Source of the DNA: Hippopus hippopus
Taxonomy: Eukaryota > Mollusca > Bivalvia > Cardiida > Cardiidae
Assembly (NCBI GenBank): GCA_946811185.2
Contig: OX328096.1
Coordinates: forward strand, 42,918,252 to 42,982,251
Direction: 5' to 3'
Length of the DNA: 64,000 bases
The notes under the pieces were generated by a model, which ran no database searches, was not told the origin of the DNA, and saw only the letters and a program-made list of their open reading frames with translations. Within the stretch, counting starts at the first letter, position 1. Every line of letters starts with the position of its first letter. Of this stretch, positions 1 through 11,288 are shown piece by piece. The translations under genes were made by a program, and so were the position numbers.

Positions 1-112
1 TTTTGTATGTCTTCTCGATTGAAACCAATTGGCCAAGTATTGTAATGTTTGGCTTGTAGTGTTTTGACTTGTTAGCCAGTGGAGCAATACAGGGCCCTCA
101 TGGCCCTCTTGT
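1..112 (+). mobile_element. Rep-C 3' end, cut by window edge
   Basis: Last part of a Rep-C element. It carries the subterminal arm GCCAGTGGAGC, then a terminal hairpin GGGCCCTCATGGCCC and the TCTTG end followed by a run of T. The preceding text (about 15-75) matches the end of the copy at 14489-16992 almost base for base. The 5' part lies outside the window. Confidence 0.8.
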
Positions 113-644
113 TTTCTTGAAACCTATGCTTTAGGTATTCATTAAGTGTCTCATTGGAAAAATTGTACTGAGCACCTGGAACAAGGTAGGGAGGAGAAAT
201 GTTGAAATGGGCTCTTTTAAACCCAAAATATTCAGCCATCTTTATCAACTGAAGTTACTGTAGCAGAGAGTGTTTCGGATATAAATACAAATAAACCAAC
301 ATTCATGCAGCTAGAATTTATAAGACATATTCTTCTGTGCTTTGCAATTGAGATCAGACTGCACAGATCATGCTATCTGAGCTTTCTGTCGGACATACTG
401 GCAAAAGCCAGCCTCAATTACAATGTATACGTCTTGCCGACTACAAAATTATGACAGTAGAACATTTTACAGATTTTTAATTGAAAGTTTTTGATTTGTA
501 GTTTTTCAGATATTTAGAAGTATCTGTACATTTTTCAGCATATGCAGATTATGAAGTAAACGAGTATGAAAAATAAGGTTTGATTGTGTTACTTACATAA
601 TCTGTTGTAGAAAGGATGCTAAAATTTTCATGATGCTAAGCCAG
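113..644. other. No gene seen
   Basis: AT-rich DNA without a supported open frame. Around 350-375 there is a short match to the Rep-G hairpin (AGATCAGACTGCACAGATCA) but no clear element ends. Confidence 0.5.
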
Positions 645-760
645 TTTGCTCAGTGGTTACCATACAGGGATTGCATTCCAGGAGATTTGGGTTTGAACCA
701 TGGCTTGGAAGTGACTTGATTTTTTTTATGACATTGATTGCATCAAGATTCTTTACAGTC
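626..760 (+). repeat. tRNA-derived SINE head, degenerate
   Basis: Two pol III promoter-like boxes are correctly spaced: an A-box-like TTTGCTCAGTGGTTA at about 645-659 and a B-box-like GGGTTTGAACCATGG at about 689-703. The sequence does not fold into a full cloverleaf with an acceptor stem, so I call a tRNA-derived SINE head or decayed tRNA-like relic rather than a tRNA gene. The 3' limit is a guess. Confidence 0.45.
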
Positions 761-1235
761 TTGTTACAGGGTATTTTTGTGACACTGTTTATTTGGCAAG
801 TGGCAGAATAGAATATCCGGCATGCTGCAGGTAAAGAAACAACCAGAAATACTTAGAATACTCAGTTACTGGCATTAAACAAACAAAAACTCAAGATTTC
901 AAAAGTATGTTGATTTTGAAATTCCTATCCAAAAATGATAATGGTGAATGAAGATGTAAATAATACAATCTTCCAGGTTAAAAAAACAAATAAAAGTGAT
1001 TCATTCATTAATGAAATTGCTAAAATATTGATGTACAAATGAACAAGCTAAATGTAATAGTATTGCTATGTTAGTAAATGATAAAAACATGTCCTAATAT
1101 CACACATGATTATAGAAAGGGCAATTTTAACCCTTGGAGTGACAGAAATATAGATGTTTTCTCTCAGTTTAAGAAACCAAAATGTAGAATAAATACTTTT
1201 TTCAAAGACTGATGCATCCTATTTGCATTCTGATC
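761..1235. other. No gene seen
   Basis: AT-rich, stop-rich in all frames. No repeat family from this window recognised. Confidence 0.5.
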
Positions 1236-1457
1236 TTAATTCTTTACCAAACGACAAAATTTTAGACTTGTATAAACTGAAAGGATTTGCAGACGACAAA
1301 GATGGCTCAAAGGCAGAATTTGTCCCTGATAGAGTAGAAAACATGTGGGAAAAGGAGAAAATGCTGGTTGTCAGCATTTTCTCCTTTTCCCACAATGTTT
1401 TCAAAAGGCTTCACTCCAATGGTCGTTAAAAACCGGGATTGGTAAGTAAAGGGTTAA
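1236..1457 (+). mobile_element. Rep-A MITE (TTAA, central hairpin), copy 1
   Basis: Begins TTAATTCTTTACCAAACGAC and ends AAAGGGTTAA, giving TTAA at both borders and inverted CTTTACC/GGTAAAG-type ends. The centre is a near-perfect hairpin (about 1345-1402) with arms GGGAAAAGGAGAAAATGCTG and their complement. The TTAA borders and CCCTTT start fit a piggyBac-type non-autonomous element; that class is inference. Small open frames across the hairpin are chance translations. Confidence 0.8.
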
Positions 1458-2276
1458 TTTAGATTATCTACAAAAGCAAGTATTACTGTGATAATTGTTT
1501 TAAGATTAATCACTGAAAAAAGAATTAAGTCAAAATATGTCTCTGAGCATGCATACGTGAAGATTTGTATTTTGGAATCTTTTCACTTCATATTTGCTGC
1601 TTGTATTCACTAGCATCAGGCTGCATCTATCAGTAGGGTTGGAGGCAAGGTTTTGTGTCAGAAGTAGTTATAATTAAGCCAATCCTGAACTGAAGGACAG
1701 TCATTGTTTGAAAATCATCATTAATAGCAATGGGGCTATAACTGACAGGCTTATGCATAACTATTGCTTGTTTGTGTGATCAGATTTCACTGAGTACTGT
1801 TAAAAAGGAAGGGGTTGATAATCCACATTATGTGAGGACCTGCACTACTGCACAGGAAATGGATTGTTCAGCTATCTGGGTCAAGTTTGTTATCCTTGGT
1901 TGTCCCACATGGAGAAAACTATTCTGTTTATTTTCAGGTGTGGCCTTGTTACTTAAAATAGATTTGGGATGGTAAGTTCCTCTGAATGTAAAATGATATT
2001 TGAAAGTGGAACAGAGATTTGTAGTCATTAACCTAGTCTTTGAAAGTACAAGAAATATTTGGAAAGAGTAACTCTGTTTAGGTTCATCTTAAACTTCTGA
2101 GTGCACTTTTGAAAACTGCCGTTTTGTTATATTCTAACATTATAGAATATATTAGTAGTAACTCTTTAATCTCAGAGATACCTTCTCATAATTATATTCT
2201 CCATCTGCTGCCTTTTCTGTAATCAGAGAAAAGACAAAACTGGTAGTGTCCTCTATTTCCAAATTTTGCCCTTTCT
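1458..2276. other. No gene seen
   Basis: Unique-looking AT-rich sequence. Open frames of 66-67 codons at 1772-2028 on both strands overlap and show no domain or codon signature. Confidence 0.5.
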
Positions 2277-2498
2277 TTAACTCTTTACCAGACGACGAAA
2301 TTTTAGACCGTTCCAAATTGAAAGCATTAGCAGACGACAAAATCAAAGTGACTCAAAAATTGAAATTCGTTTTGGGAAGGGTAGGAAACATTGTGGGAAA
2401 AGGAGAAAATGCTGGTTACCAGCATTTTCTCCTTTTCCCACAATGTTTTCAAAAGGCGACAGAGTCGTGAAAACCAGGGATTGTTTGGTAAAGAGTTC
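2277..2498 (+). mobile_element. Rep-A MITE, copy 2
   Basis: Starts TTAACTCTTTACCAGACGAC and ends GGTAAAGAGTTCA, so the right TTAA has decayed to TTCA. The central hairpin has arms GTGGGAAAAGGAGAAAATGC, with the GGTTACC centre at about 2412-2418. Confidence 0.8.
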
Positions 2499-3590
2499 AG
2501 GTGCTATCTTACCTTTGATCCAATATTTTCGCTAACCTTAGCACTAAGTGCTCAAAGGTAGGCTACCCATTGTGATAGCCTAGTAAACACTGTGTGTTGT
2601 TATCTTACAAGGGACCACAGTCTATCATAACTCTGAATGTTTGACTTGGAATCTTGAATTATTGGTCATTCGATATTGGATCTTTTGATGATAGCCTTAT
2701 TATCATGCTGTGGTCACTTTTTTGCTCAGATTCTAATGAAACTTTGTCAGATTCTATGTCAGACTTAGTGAGATAGCCAGAACCTACAAAAAACCTTATT
2801 GACATACTGATGTCCACTGTTTAACTACAGTTTTTATGAAATTTAGTCAGAATTAGTCAGTTTTTTCTGCAGTCTGGGTTTAAACTAGGTCACTAACTTA
2901 AATCTTAGACAAAACTTTATTATACTAAAAGGAGACACTTCCCTATGAGGATGATATTGGTGGTTGGTTGGTTTGGACTGTAATAATGCTGACGTGTTTG
3001 AAATCGGCATGAAATAACTGTGCACCAGTTCGACAAGAAAACTTAACAGCCAGATTTCAACTGGAATGTCTGAAAAAACCAGCATGACAAATTAAAGGTC
3101 CAGTGGCAGCAAAAAGTAAACAACACAAATAGATTTAAATCATACCACTTAAAAGCATGGAAATTTTTGTGAAGATGACAATCGGTCCAAGTGTTAGGAG
3201 CTTACAGAAAAATGAAAATTAAAACAAGGTGAAATGTTGCCAAATCTCTCTATCTTTTATTTACATTTTACCTGGTTTTAAAATTCATTTTCTGTGTAAC
3301 TACAGTGCTTTTCTCATTATCAATGTCTATGAAAGAAACAGCATCATAATATTGTCACACCCAATGAAATTGCCCTGTCAATGTCAAAGTCAGGTAAATT
3401 TCTATGACATGTAGACAAACCAGTGATATTCACACAAACCTTAACCAGATAAATAAAGAGTGACTTAACTTTATTTCATATTGTAGTGAAGTGACTAGGA
3501 AAAACCTGATGCTATAAAAAAGTAGAGACGAAAATTGATAAAAAATTAATCATCGTTGGATCATAAAGGCTTCAAACTGTCTTTTTTGTC
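2499..3590. other. No gene seen
   Basis: About 1.1 kb of AT-rich sequence with no supported gene and no match to the families named here. Confidence 0.5.
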
Positions 3591-3814
3591 TTAACCCTTT
3601 ACGAAACAATCCCGTGTTTTAACGTCCCTGAGAAAGAAAGTTTTTGAAAACATTGAAGGAGAAGGAGAAAATGCTGGTAACCAGCATTTTCTTCTTTTCC
3701 CACAATGTTTTCTTTTACAGACAAATCCCATTACTTGTGCAACATTCACTCTGTCCTTTGGAAATGCTTCCAATTTGGATCTGTCTATAATTTTGTCGTG
3801 TGGTAAAGGGTTAA
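3591..3814 (-). mobile_element. Rep-A MITE, copy 3
   Basis: Reverse orientation: begins TTAACCCTTTACGAAACAAT and ends GTGTGGTAAAGGGTTAA. TTAA is intact on both sides. The central hairpin GAGAAAATGCTGGTAACCAG is at about 3665-3700. Confidence 0.85.
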
Positions 3815-4298
3815 TAATGACTGAAAAGTTGATGTGCGCACATGCTGCAAAAAATTGTAGTCGGGAGATAAAATCATTTATTTAATCAGGAATAAAATTC
3901 TTGTGTGAATTTTATATAAAGAAATATCAGACAACATAAATTAGAGGAAGGGGAGGGGACGTTGGAAAAAAAAAAACATCCCAAATTTTTCATCAATAAC
4001 CTTTTCATCAACAAATCAATGTTGATTCCTTCCTAAAATCATATTGAAATGTGAATCCCATGTAATAAGTGTCCAAGTTTGTAAAACTTAAAGCACACTC
4101 TACATGGGCAGGCGCGACATATCATTTGCTCAGAAAGGTGTGAAAACATTTAAGGGAGAGGTGAGGAAATACTGTGTTGGAATTAACAATCAATTTAAAG
4201 AAGCATATTGATGACAGGGCCCAACACACATACATGTATTCCAGTTCTCAAATTTTCGAAACTGGAAATAACCAATGTGCTCTTGGTGCAATATTATA
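3815..4298. other. No gene seen
   Basis: AT-rich sequence with a short poly-A run near 3968. No gene or named repeat. Confidence 0.5.
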
Positions 4299-4952
4299 AG
4301 TTATTGCACTTGTATGGGAATATATTGTGTTGAATCAGTTCTTTTGATAGAAGTTGCTCGAGCTTGCGAGGGCAACTACGCCAAGAGAACAAGTTCAGCA
4401 TAATATATTCCCATTCAAGTGCAATAACCTTTTTGTTATATACTTTGATATTGTTTACATAATTTCCAGTGATTCAACAGTGTTTTCATCAAATTCATTG
4501 ATTTATCTTTAAATTGTCTTGTTTATTTCAAAAGCAATTGGAAATCTTTTCGTTGACCTACCATGCTTTTGCGGAGTTTGTAAGATTGTCACTGTTGCTA
4601 GAGGTATGTAAACAAACAAGATGGTGACCCAGCATCCTTTTCTTTGGCTTTATAATTTCATCGTCAATAAACATGTTCTATTGACACATTTTTCATATTT
4701 TTGTAGTGACTGTTAATGGGAAAACGAATGTTCTCTATATCTTTCATGTTTTTATTAAGTACTATGCATTGAAAAGTTCCTAAAACATGATGTCTAACGA
4801 CAAAATTTATAATAATGGCTGCCATTCATATTTTGATTTTTGGACAAATGATGCGTTTTAAAATAGTTCCATACTTAGTGAAGCTCATGAAAAAGCTCTG
4901 AAGTATGTAATAATTATGAAAGTCAAATACATGGGGACAATATCAAAGTATA
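4299..4952 (+). mobile_element. Rep-F element, copy 1 (palindrome plus TIR-bounded body)
   Basis: A palindrome of about 130 bp (4299-4431; arms begin TTATTGCACTTGTATGGGAA and end with the complement) is followed by a body bounded by inverted repeats TTATATACTTTGATATTG (4436) and CAATATCAAAGTATA (to 4952). The whole unit recurs at 60152-60861. The last bases of the right inverted repeat are separated by a mariner insertion and resume after 6367. No transposase is visible. The superfamily is unknown to me. Confidence 0.7.
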
Positions 4953-6367
4953 CAAGGGTTGTCCCAAAACTCCGTGACAAATTTTATAAATGGGCCATTT
5001 TTAGCATCAGGGCATTCATTTTCACATATTTCATATATGAAGATGTTATTTCACTTTATATAAAGTCTCAAACAAAACATTAGCTTAATTTCTACTTTAA
5101 ATTTACAAAATTGTTCAGGAGGTGTCATTTCCTGGCGCACGTCATTTTCTTCAGATATGTTTTTGTATGAACTCAAATCATGCACCAGTATTTTCAGTAT
5201 ATGATATCATTTCTGCTTCATATTACATGGACACCTTCTTCTGAAACTTTGACTTCATCACAGAAAATTTGAATGTGATCGAGTAAACAATAGACGGTAT
5301 ACAGACAAACGAAAAAGATCAGTAGAAAATACGAAATTTGAAATGACGTCAGAAGATCGTGCAGCGCAGCAGAGAGTTACACAATTTTGTGCCGATCTTG
5401 GAATGACACTCGTCCAGACTATAAAACAAATTTGGTGTGCTAGAAAGTTTAAAAACATTTCTCGAGCACTGGCCTAAAGTGGCATGGCAGGAAAAAAGAC
5501 TTAAGGGCTGATGAACGCCAGGAAGAGATGAAAGCATGAAGTAATGGGCCAATTTCTTTAAAGAGTTTTCTGATTTGATGAAGTGATGCGTTTTCGCAGA
5601 TCGGAGACTAACAGTGAAAGAGATATATTCGTCAACCGCCATTTAAAGGTCTTCTGTCCACAGAATACTTAAGGAGAAATTGAACATATCATGATTCTGC
5701 GCGAGATGGGTTCCACGTTTGTTGTCTGATGGAAACAAAGAAGGTTCACACGTCGCTGGAGTTGCTCGAGTTGAAGCAGACAAAACCCTGCTGGATCCTT
5801 CTTTATAACGGGTGAGAGGTGGTTACACTTCTTCGAACCCGACGGAAAGCGACAGTCCAGTATATGGAAGATACCTAGAACTCCTCCGTCCAAGAAGGTG
5901 GCGATTTCTTCTCGGATTTACAAATTCCCATATTTGGCTCCTCTGGACTTTGCCACCTTCCCACAGCTAAAAGAGGAGCTACCAGGTCGTAAGTTCGAAA
6001 ACAGCAATGAACTGATGTCTGCTACATTTGCTTTTAAGAGAGGTTTGACAGAAATGACAGTTTAAGAAAGTTTTTGACCAGTCGTGGAGTAAACGACATT
6101 GCAAATAAGTTGAATTTCATGGAGAATTTTTTAACATAGGTGCTTAAATTTAACATTGACGTTGTTATTTTCGTTTGACGTGCGCCACAGTGTGGGTACT
6201 TGTTGTGGTATTTATACTACAATTTTCTTATTTGAAAAGATTTTTGTGCGATTTTTTTATAGCAATATTTGGATCATGTGTGTTGAAAACATATCTGAAA
6301 ATAGCGTTTTTAGTGTTTCATTTTCTTTTGCTATTGAAATTGTCACGGAATTCTGGGACAACCCTCG
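4953..6367 (+). mobile_element. mariner-type (Tc1/mariner) element, inactive
   Basis: A 1415-bp element with inverted ends: left CAAGGGTTGTCCCAAAACTC and, read from the right end inwards, CGAGGGTTGTCCCAGAATTC. It is flanked on each side by TA (4951-4952 and 6368-6369), the known mariner target duplication. It contains a broken transposase (next entry). It is inserted in the terminal inverted repeat of Rep-F copy 1, so it is younger than that element. Confidence 0.9.
5343..6138 (+). pseudogene. mariner transposase pseudogene
   Basis: Mariner transposases cut and paste the element through an N-terminal helix-turn-helix and a DD34D catalytic domain. From an ATG at 5343 the frame reads MTSEDRAAQQRVTQFCADLG, a typical N-terminal HTH start, then meets a stop near 5474. 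A second frame from 5599 reads DRRLTVKEIY and ARWVPRLLSD, the linker blocks before the catalytic domain, with two internal stops. A third frame from 5805 reads ITGERWLHFFEPDGKRQS, where the usual TGDE block lacks its catalytic aspartate. This runs straight into PYLAPLDFATFPQLKEEL, so the stretch holding the second aspartate (about 85 residues by family length) is deleted, and the SPDL aspartate reads as tyrosine. The tail shifts frame again and stops at 6138. The family normally has about 340-350 residues. At least three frame changes, several stops and the internal deletion make it clearly dead. The fragment is unlikely to be anything other than mariner; the subfamily is not assigned. Confidence 0.88.
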
Positions 6368-6650
6368 TATAATAAAGTGGAGTTTTTGACTGGACTGTTG
6401 AAATTCCTAAAAAATATCTGGGGTTGTTGGATGTTAAAGACTGGAAATATAGAGGTTTTTACTGCTTCCAAGCATATCAGACAATTTCTTTATGTGATCA
6501 GCAGTTACGTTTTGTTGATGATGGACAGCAAATTTCATGCAGATTACAAGTTTTGACTCCATCAGCCAAGGGTGAATAAAGCAATGTAGTGGCCAACATC
6601 CTTGGCTCGGGAAGATGGCTTCCCAAAGGCTTACTGGTGAAATACACTTA

Positions 6651-7757
6651 CTAGCTCACCTGTGCATGAAGTGCGCAAGTTGACCTTTTGTAATCATGCT
6701 GTGTCTGGTGTCCATCATGTTGTCGTCAACATTTACCTTGTGTGCACTCTAGAGGCCATATTTTCAACCAGTTACTCATGAAACTTGGTCAGAATGTTTG
6801 TCTTGATCAAATCTTGGACAAGTTGGAATCAGGTTACATTGGGCCAAAAACTGGGTTACTGGGCTAAATTTTAGAAAAACTTTGTGTGTACTATAGAGGC
6901 CTTATTTTCAGCCTGATACACATGAAACATTGGTCAGAATGTTTGTCATATTGATATCTCGGACAATTTTGCAATGACTGTCACAAAGGGGCAATATGTA
7001 GGTCACTGGGCCAAATCTTAGAAAAAATGTGTGTGCAGTGTAGAGGCCACATTTTCAGTACGATACTCAGAATGTTTTTCTTGATAATATCTTGGACAAG
7101 TTCATCAATGGTTCATTTTGTGTCACTGGGCTGAATTGTAGAAAAACCTTGTGTCCACTCTAGAGGCCACATGTACAGCCTGATCCACGTGAAATTAGGT
7201 CAGAGTGTTTTTCTTGATGATATCTCAGACAAGATAGAAAATTGGTTCTGTTGGGTCAAAAAGTAGGTTGCCGGTCCAAATCCTAGAAAAACATTGTCAT
7301 GAAACTTTGTCAGAATGTTTCTCTTGATAATATCTCAGACAAGTTCATCAATAGGTCATGTTGGGTTGAAAAGGAGGTCAGTGGGCCAAATCTTAGAAAA
7401 CCTTGTGTGCACTCTAGAGGCCACTTTTTGTACCAGAAACTCATGAAACTTGGTCAGAAAGATTGTTTTGATGACATCTCATTTAAGTTTGAAATTGGGT
7501 CATAACAGACGGAAAAGTAGGTCGCTGGGCTAAATCTTGGAAAACCTTGTGTGCTGTGTAGAGGCCACATTTTCAGCCTGGCACTCATGAAGCTTGATCA
7601 GACTGTTTCTCTTGACGATATCTCCCAACAAATTCAAAAGTAGTTCAAGTCAGTCAAAAATTGGTCACTTGCATCATTAGAACCAGTATCTCTTCAGCTT
7701 TATCAACTGTAGATGGCTTTACTTAGGTGAGCGCTTTAGGGCCAATGGCCCTCTTAC
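6651..7757 (+). mobile_element. Rep-B element, copy 1 (145-bp tandem units)
   Basis: Starts with a degenerate AGCTCACCTGTGCATGAAGT hairpin and ends with GGTGAGCGCTTTAGGGCCAA, then TGGCCCTCTTAC. The body is diverged 145-bp-type units, each with GTGCACTCTAGAGGCCACAT and a GGTCAGAATGTTTGTCTTGA block. The 3' end belongs to the CGCTTTAGGGCCAATGGCCC subtype shared with the copies at 9135 and 61494. Open frames inside are repeat translations. Confidence 0.85.
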
Positions 7758-8609
7758 TTTTTTTAATGAAACTGAAGATGAGCAATGTTCTCATAGCAGA
7801 ACCTGGTGACTGAAGGTTACTATCCTTCACTTAAAAGACTTGTGATCCACAAATGTGAATGGTGAAGGTTAAATCCACACAATATGGGCTTGAAGATCTG
7901 GATGGGTCTGACAATCTGGATATTTTTGTTCTTATCTGTATATCAACAAGGTGATCACAAAAATTGAACATGTTACAATGTTGGATGATCATTGGTTAAA
8001 TCTGGGTCAGGATATTAGAAGTGAAATTTAATCTCTACAAAGATGAGATTACCCCTTTCCCTAATGACAAATTTTACATGAATTGGTATGATTGCAGACA
8101 ACAAAAGTTTTCTGATAGATGGGCAATAGCTTGACAAGAGGAGAAATTGCTTGTAACAAGCTGTTTCTGTTTTTCTCACAAGGGCTGCTTCTGTAGACAG
8201 GATGAAATTGCATGATTGCTTATTCAAGAGTTTGCTCACCACATGTTTAGTAAATTTACAATAAATGTCTGAAAATACCCTTTTGAAATATGGAAATCAA
8301 CAATGAAGTAATGGCTCTTACATGGAAAAGAGAAAAAAATATGTGAAACCTTTTGGTAAGATGAAAAAATGCTCAATACAAGCAATTCATTTTTTTTCAC
8401 TCAAAATTTTCAAATGTTGTCTGCTGCAAGACAAACAAAAATTGTTTTTAAGAGGCTATGTGTGAAAGGAAGTAGTTGTACTTGCTCACCTGATTGTTTT
8501 AAAATGCTGAATGAATTTTTACTCTACTTGACCTTGATTAACCCTGTCCCACTTGCAAAAATAAAACTATGAGGATTGAATTAAGGGCTCATAATCACTC
8601 TTATAAGCA
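7758..8609. other. No gene seen
   Basis: AT-rich unique-looking sequence. Open frames of 67-75 codons (8015-8242 minus, 8369-8572 plus) show no domain. Confidence 0.5.
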
Positions 8610-8790
8610 GGTTGTATTGGGGTTTAACGCCACTTTAACAGCTAAGGTCATATCATGGCGGTGGGTGACGCACATATGTTTCCTGGCTTTCTTACACCAG
8701 TACTAACACAACTTTCTTTCCAAAGCCACCGACTACTTTTCTCACATGCTTCAGCAGAGGTGAGAGGCGAAAATATGCCGGATTATAAGC
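8610..8790. repeat. SINE-like fragment (core/tail region)
   Basis: Contains GTTTAACGCCACTTTAACAG followed by blocks TTTCCTGGCTTTCTTACACC, CACAACTTTCTTTCCAAAGC and GCAGAGGTGAGAGGC. The same blocks in the same order occur at about 54360-54505, where a tRNA-like head is attached on the minus strand. No head is visible here. Confidence 0.6.
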
Positions 8791-8827
8791 AGGTATTTAA
8801 TGATGTCATGCATCATGAAAAGGAGGT

Positions 8828-9051
8828 TTAACTCTTTACCAAACGACAAAATTTTACACTCATCCAAACTCAAAGTTGTTGCAGACGACAAATGTGGCTC
8901 AATCGATGGAACCCGACTCTAAACGAGTAGAAAACATTGTGAGAAAAGGATAAAATGCCGGTTACCAGCATTTTATCCTTTTCCCACAATGTTTTGAAAA
9001 GGCTTCTTCTCAAAGGTCGTTAAAACTCGGGATTGTGTGGTAAACGGTTAA
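8828..9051 (+). mobile_element. Rep-A MITE, copy 4
   Basis: TTAACTCTTTACCAAACGAC start, TGTGTGGTAAACGGTTAA end. In the hairpin both arms carry a matching change from consensus: GGATAAAATG on the left and CATTTTATCC on the right (consensus GGAGAAAATG/CATTTTCTCC), so pairing is kept. Confidence 0.87.
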
Positions 9052-9134
9052 TGCAAATGCAACAGAGATTGACCTTGGTTGAAATTTTTGCCATCGTTTA
9101 ATTTTCTGTGTATCAAAGGACCATTCTAACTCAT

Positions 9135-10315
9135 GATTCAGTCAATATTTAGACCAAATGGATCTTAGAAAAACTATATGTTTACTGTGGGGACCCTGTT
9201 TTCTGTCTGATACTCATGAACTTTAGTTAGAATGTATGCCTTGATGATATCTGGGACAAGTTTCAAATTGGGACACTTCAGGCAAAAAAGTAGGTCACTG
9301 GGCCAAATCTTCGAAAACCTTTTGTGCAGCCTAGAGGCCATATTTTAAGCCCCCTGCTAATGAAACCTTAGGTGCACTCTAGAAGACACATTTTCAGTAA
9401 AATACTCATGAAACTTGGTCAGATTGTTTGTCTTCATAATATCTCGTACAAATTCAAAATTAGGTCATAAGAGTTCAAAAAGAAGGTCACCAGATCAAAT
9501 CTTAGAAAAAACTTAAGTCCATATATTTTGTCTGATACTCATGAAACCTTGTCAGAATGTTTGTCTTGGTGATAACTCTGATGAGTTTGAAATCGAGTCA
9601 CTTTGGATTAAAAAGTAGGTCATTGGACCAAATCTTAGCAAAACCTTATGTGCATTCTAGAGGCCACATTTTCAGCCTGATACTCGCGAAGCTTTGTCAG
9701 AATGTTTGTCTTGATGATATCTGGGACAAGTTTGAAATTGAGTTTTTTTGGGTTAAAAAGTTGGTCACTGAGCCGAATCTCAGTCTTGATATTCTGGTAG
9801 AGTGAAAATGGTCAGAAAGTAAGTCACTGGAACAAATCTCAGAAACACTTTATGTGCACTCTAGAGGCCATAATTGCTGCTGTCCAATTTGATATTTGGA
9901 AGAGCTTGAAATTGGTCCAACTTTAGTGAAAATGTAGGTCACAGAGACAAGTATCAGAGAAACCTTTTGCATACTCTTCAGGCCACATTTTCTGTCCAAT
10001 TCTCATAACTGTTGGTCAGAATGTTTGTGTGGCTAATATCTTTGACAAGTGTGAAAAATGGGTCACATAAGTTCATAAAGTAAGTAAATGGCATAAATCT
10101 TAGAAAAACCTTTTATGTTCTTTAAAGGTCTTATTTTCTGTCAAATTCTTACTGATGTTGGGGCTGCACTCTTAATTCTTCAGTTTACTTCCCATTCTGC
10201 GCACTAAACATACTTTGCATGTATTTTTTTCATCATCAGCGCCAGGATCTCTTCAAGTTTATGAATCCTAGATCATTTTACTTGGGTCAGCGCTTTAGGG
10301 CAAAAGGCCCTCTTA
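9135..10315 (+). mobile_element. Rep-B element, copy 2, 5'-truncated
   Basis: Begins inside a unit (AGACCAAATGGATCTTAGAA) without the 5' hairpin and runs through diverged 145-bp units to GGGTCAGCGCTTTAGGG and GGCCCTCTTAA. The units are eroded, so this is an old copy. Confidence 0.75.
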
Positions 10316-10510
10316 ATTTTTCTTGTAACTGTTTTTTTAGTGTCATAAGCCCAGTGTTTTTTAATTTTTTGTTTTACCAGTTTCTGTCGTCAAAAGTTAG
10401 GGACTGAGGATGAAAAAAATAAAAATAAAATTCACAACGACTATCACACTATCAGGTTATTTATATTGTTAACTATGAACAAAGACACATTCAAACTGCT
10501 TTCCTTTCAC

Positions 10511-10635
10511 TATTTCTCTTTATCTTTTAGCAAATGATCCTATTTTTCAGCAGTCCCGAGGAAAAGAGCTTTGAAAACATTGTTGGAAAAGGCAAAAATG
10601 CAGATAACCAGAATTTTCTCCTCTCTTTTCAAGGC
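10511..10635 (-). mobile_element. Rep-A MITE, copy 5, partial
   Basis: Matches the part of Rep-A leading into and through the hairpin (GCTTTGAAAACATTGTTGG, then GCAGATAACCAGAATTTTCT). The distal half is missing and is replaced by the GC-rich sequence that follows. Confidence 0.55.
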
Positions 10636-10732
10636 CGTCGGAAGCGGTCCGGCCGGTCGGGCCATGGCTGGACCAAATTTTCGGCCGAAAATGAAAAATG
10701 GCAGGACCAAATTTTCGGCCGAAAATGAAATA
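10636..10732. repeat. GC-rich palindromic direct duplication
   Basis: GGTCCGGCCGGTCGGGCC is followed by two copies, 34 bp apart, of GGACCAAATTTTCGGCCGAA; each contains the palindrome ATTTTCGGCCGAAAAT. Base composition is sharply different from the surroundings. Confidence 0.6.
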
Positions 10733-11211
10733 CGCTACCAGACAAAGCCAAATAACCTATGTATAGCAATTGGATTTTTTTTTTTGAGAATTGAAATATA
10801 ATGCATCCATTTAAAACATACAAGAAAGTACTGCTACCAAATGCAAAAGTGCAGTGTTCTTTGATTTCGCTCAAAACAACGGTTCGCTATCTTAACGTGT
10901 ACCAAAGTATGACTAAAATGCAGTTTAAAAGGTGTTTCTTACAAGTATCAATAATCTGGTGTTCTCAGCAGAAATATGAGATGCAAATAAAATGTATTTC
11001 CACAGCCTAAGTAATGCCTAGGAAGAATGAGTACTTTTTACAGAAATAATTTACAAGTAATTGTTCCTGCTGATTAATCATGTATCTTGTAGCATTTGTT
11101 TTTGTTTCATTATTTATGCAAAAATTAAGAGAGAAAGAGCTGCTGGTGAAAATGTATTTTAAGACTTACCGACTCCGAAAGACAGTGATACAAAATTTGA
11201 ATACGCTACTC
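10733..11211. other. No gene seen
   Basis: AT-rich sequence; nothing supported. Confidence 0.5.
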
Positions 11212-11288
11212 GTACTCGATTAAATGAAGGTACAGTTCCCCATTTTAAACCAATGAGGAACTGTACCTTCCTTTAATCAAATACCTGT
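11212..11288. repeat. Short perfect-stem hairpin
   Basis: Inverted arms GAAGGTACAGTTCC and GGAACTGTACCTTC, extended by GATTAAAT/TTTAATC, enclose a short A/T loop. The stem is about 30 bp. No flanking TTAA or TA duplication is obvious. Confidence 0.65.

Noticed and set aside
626..760. Functional tRNA gene
   Set aside because: A- and B-box-like words are present but no acceptor stem or anticodon arm pairs properly.
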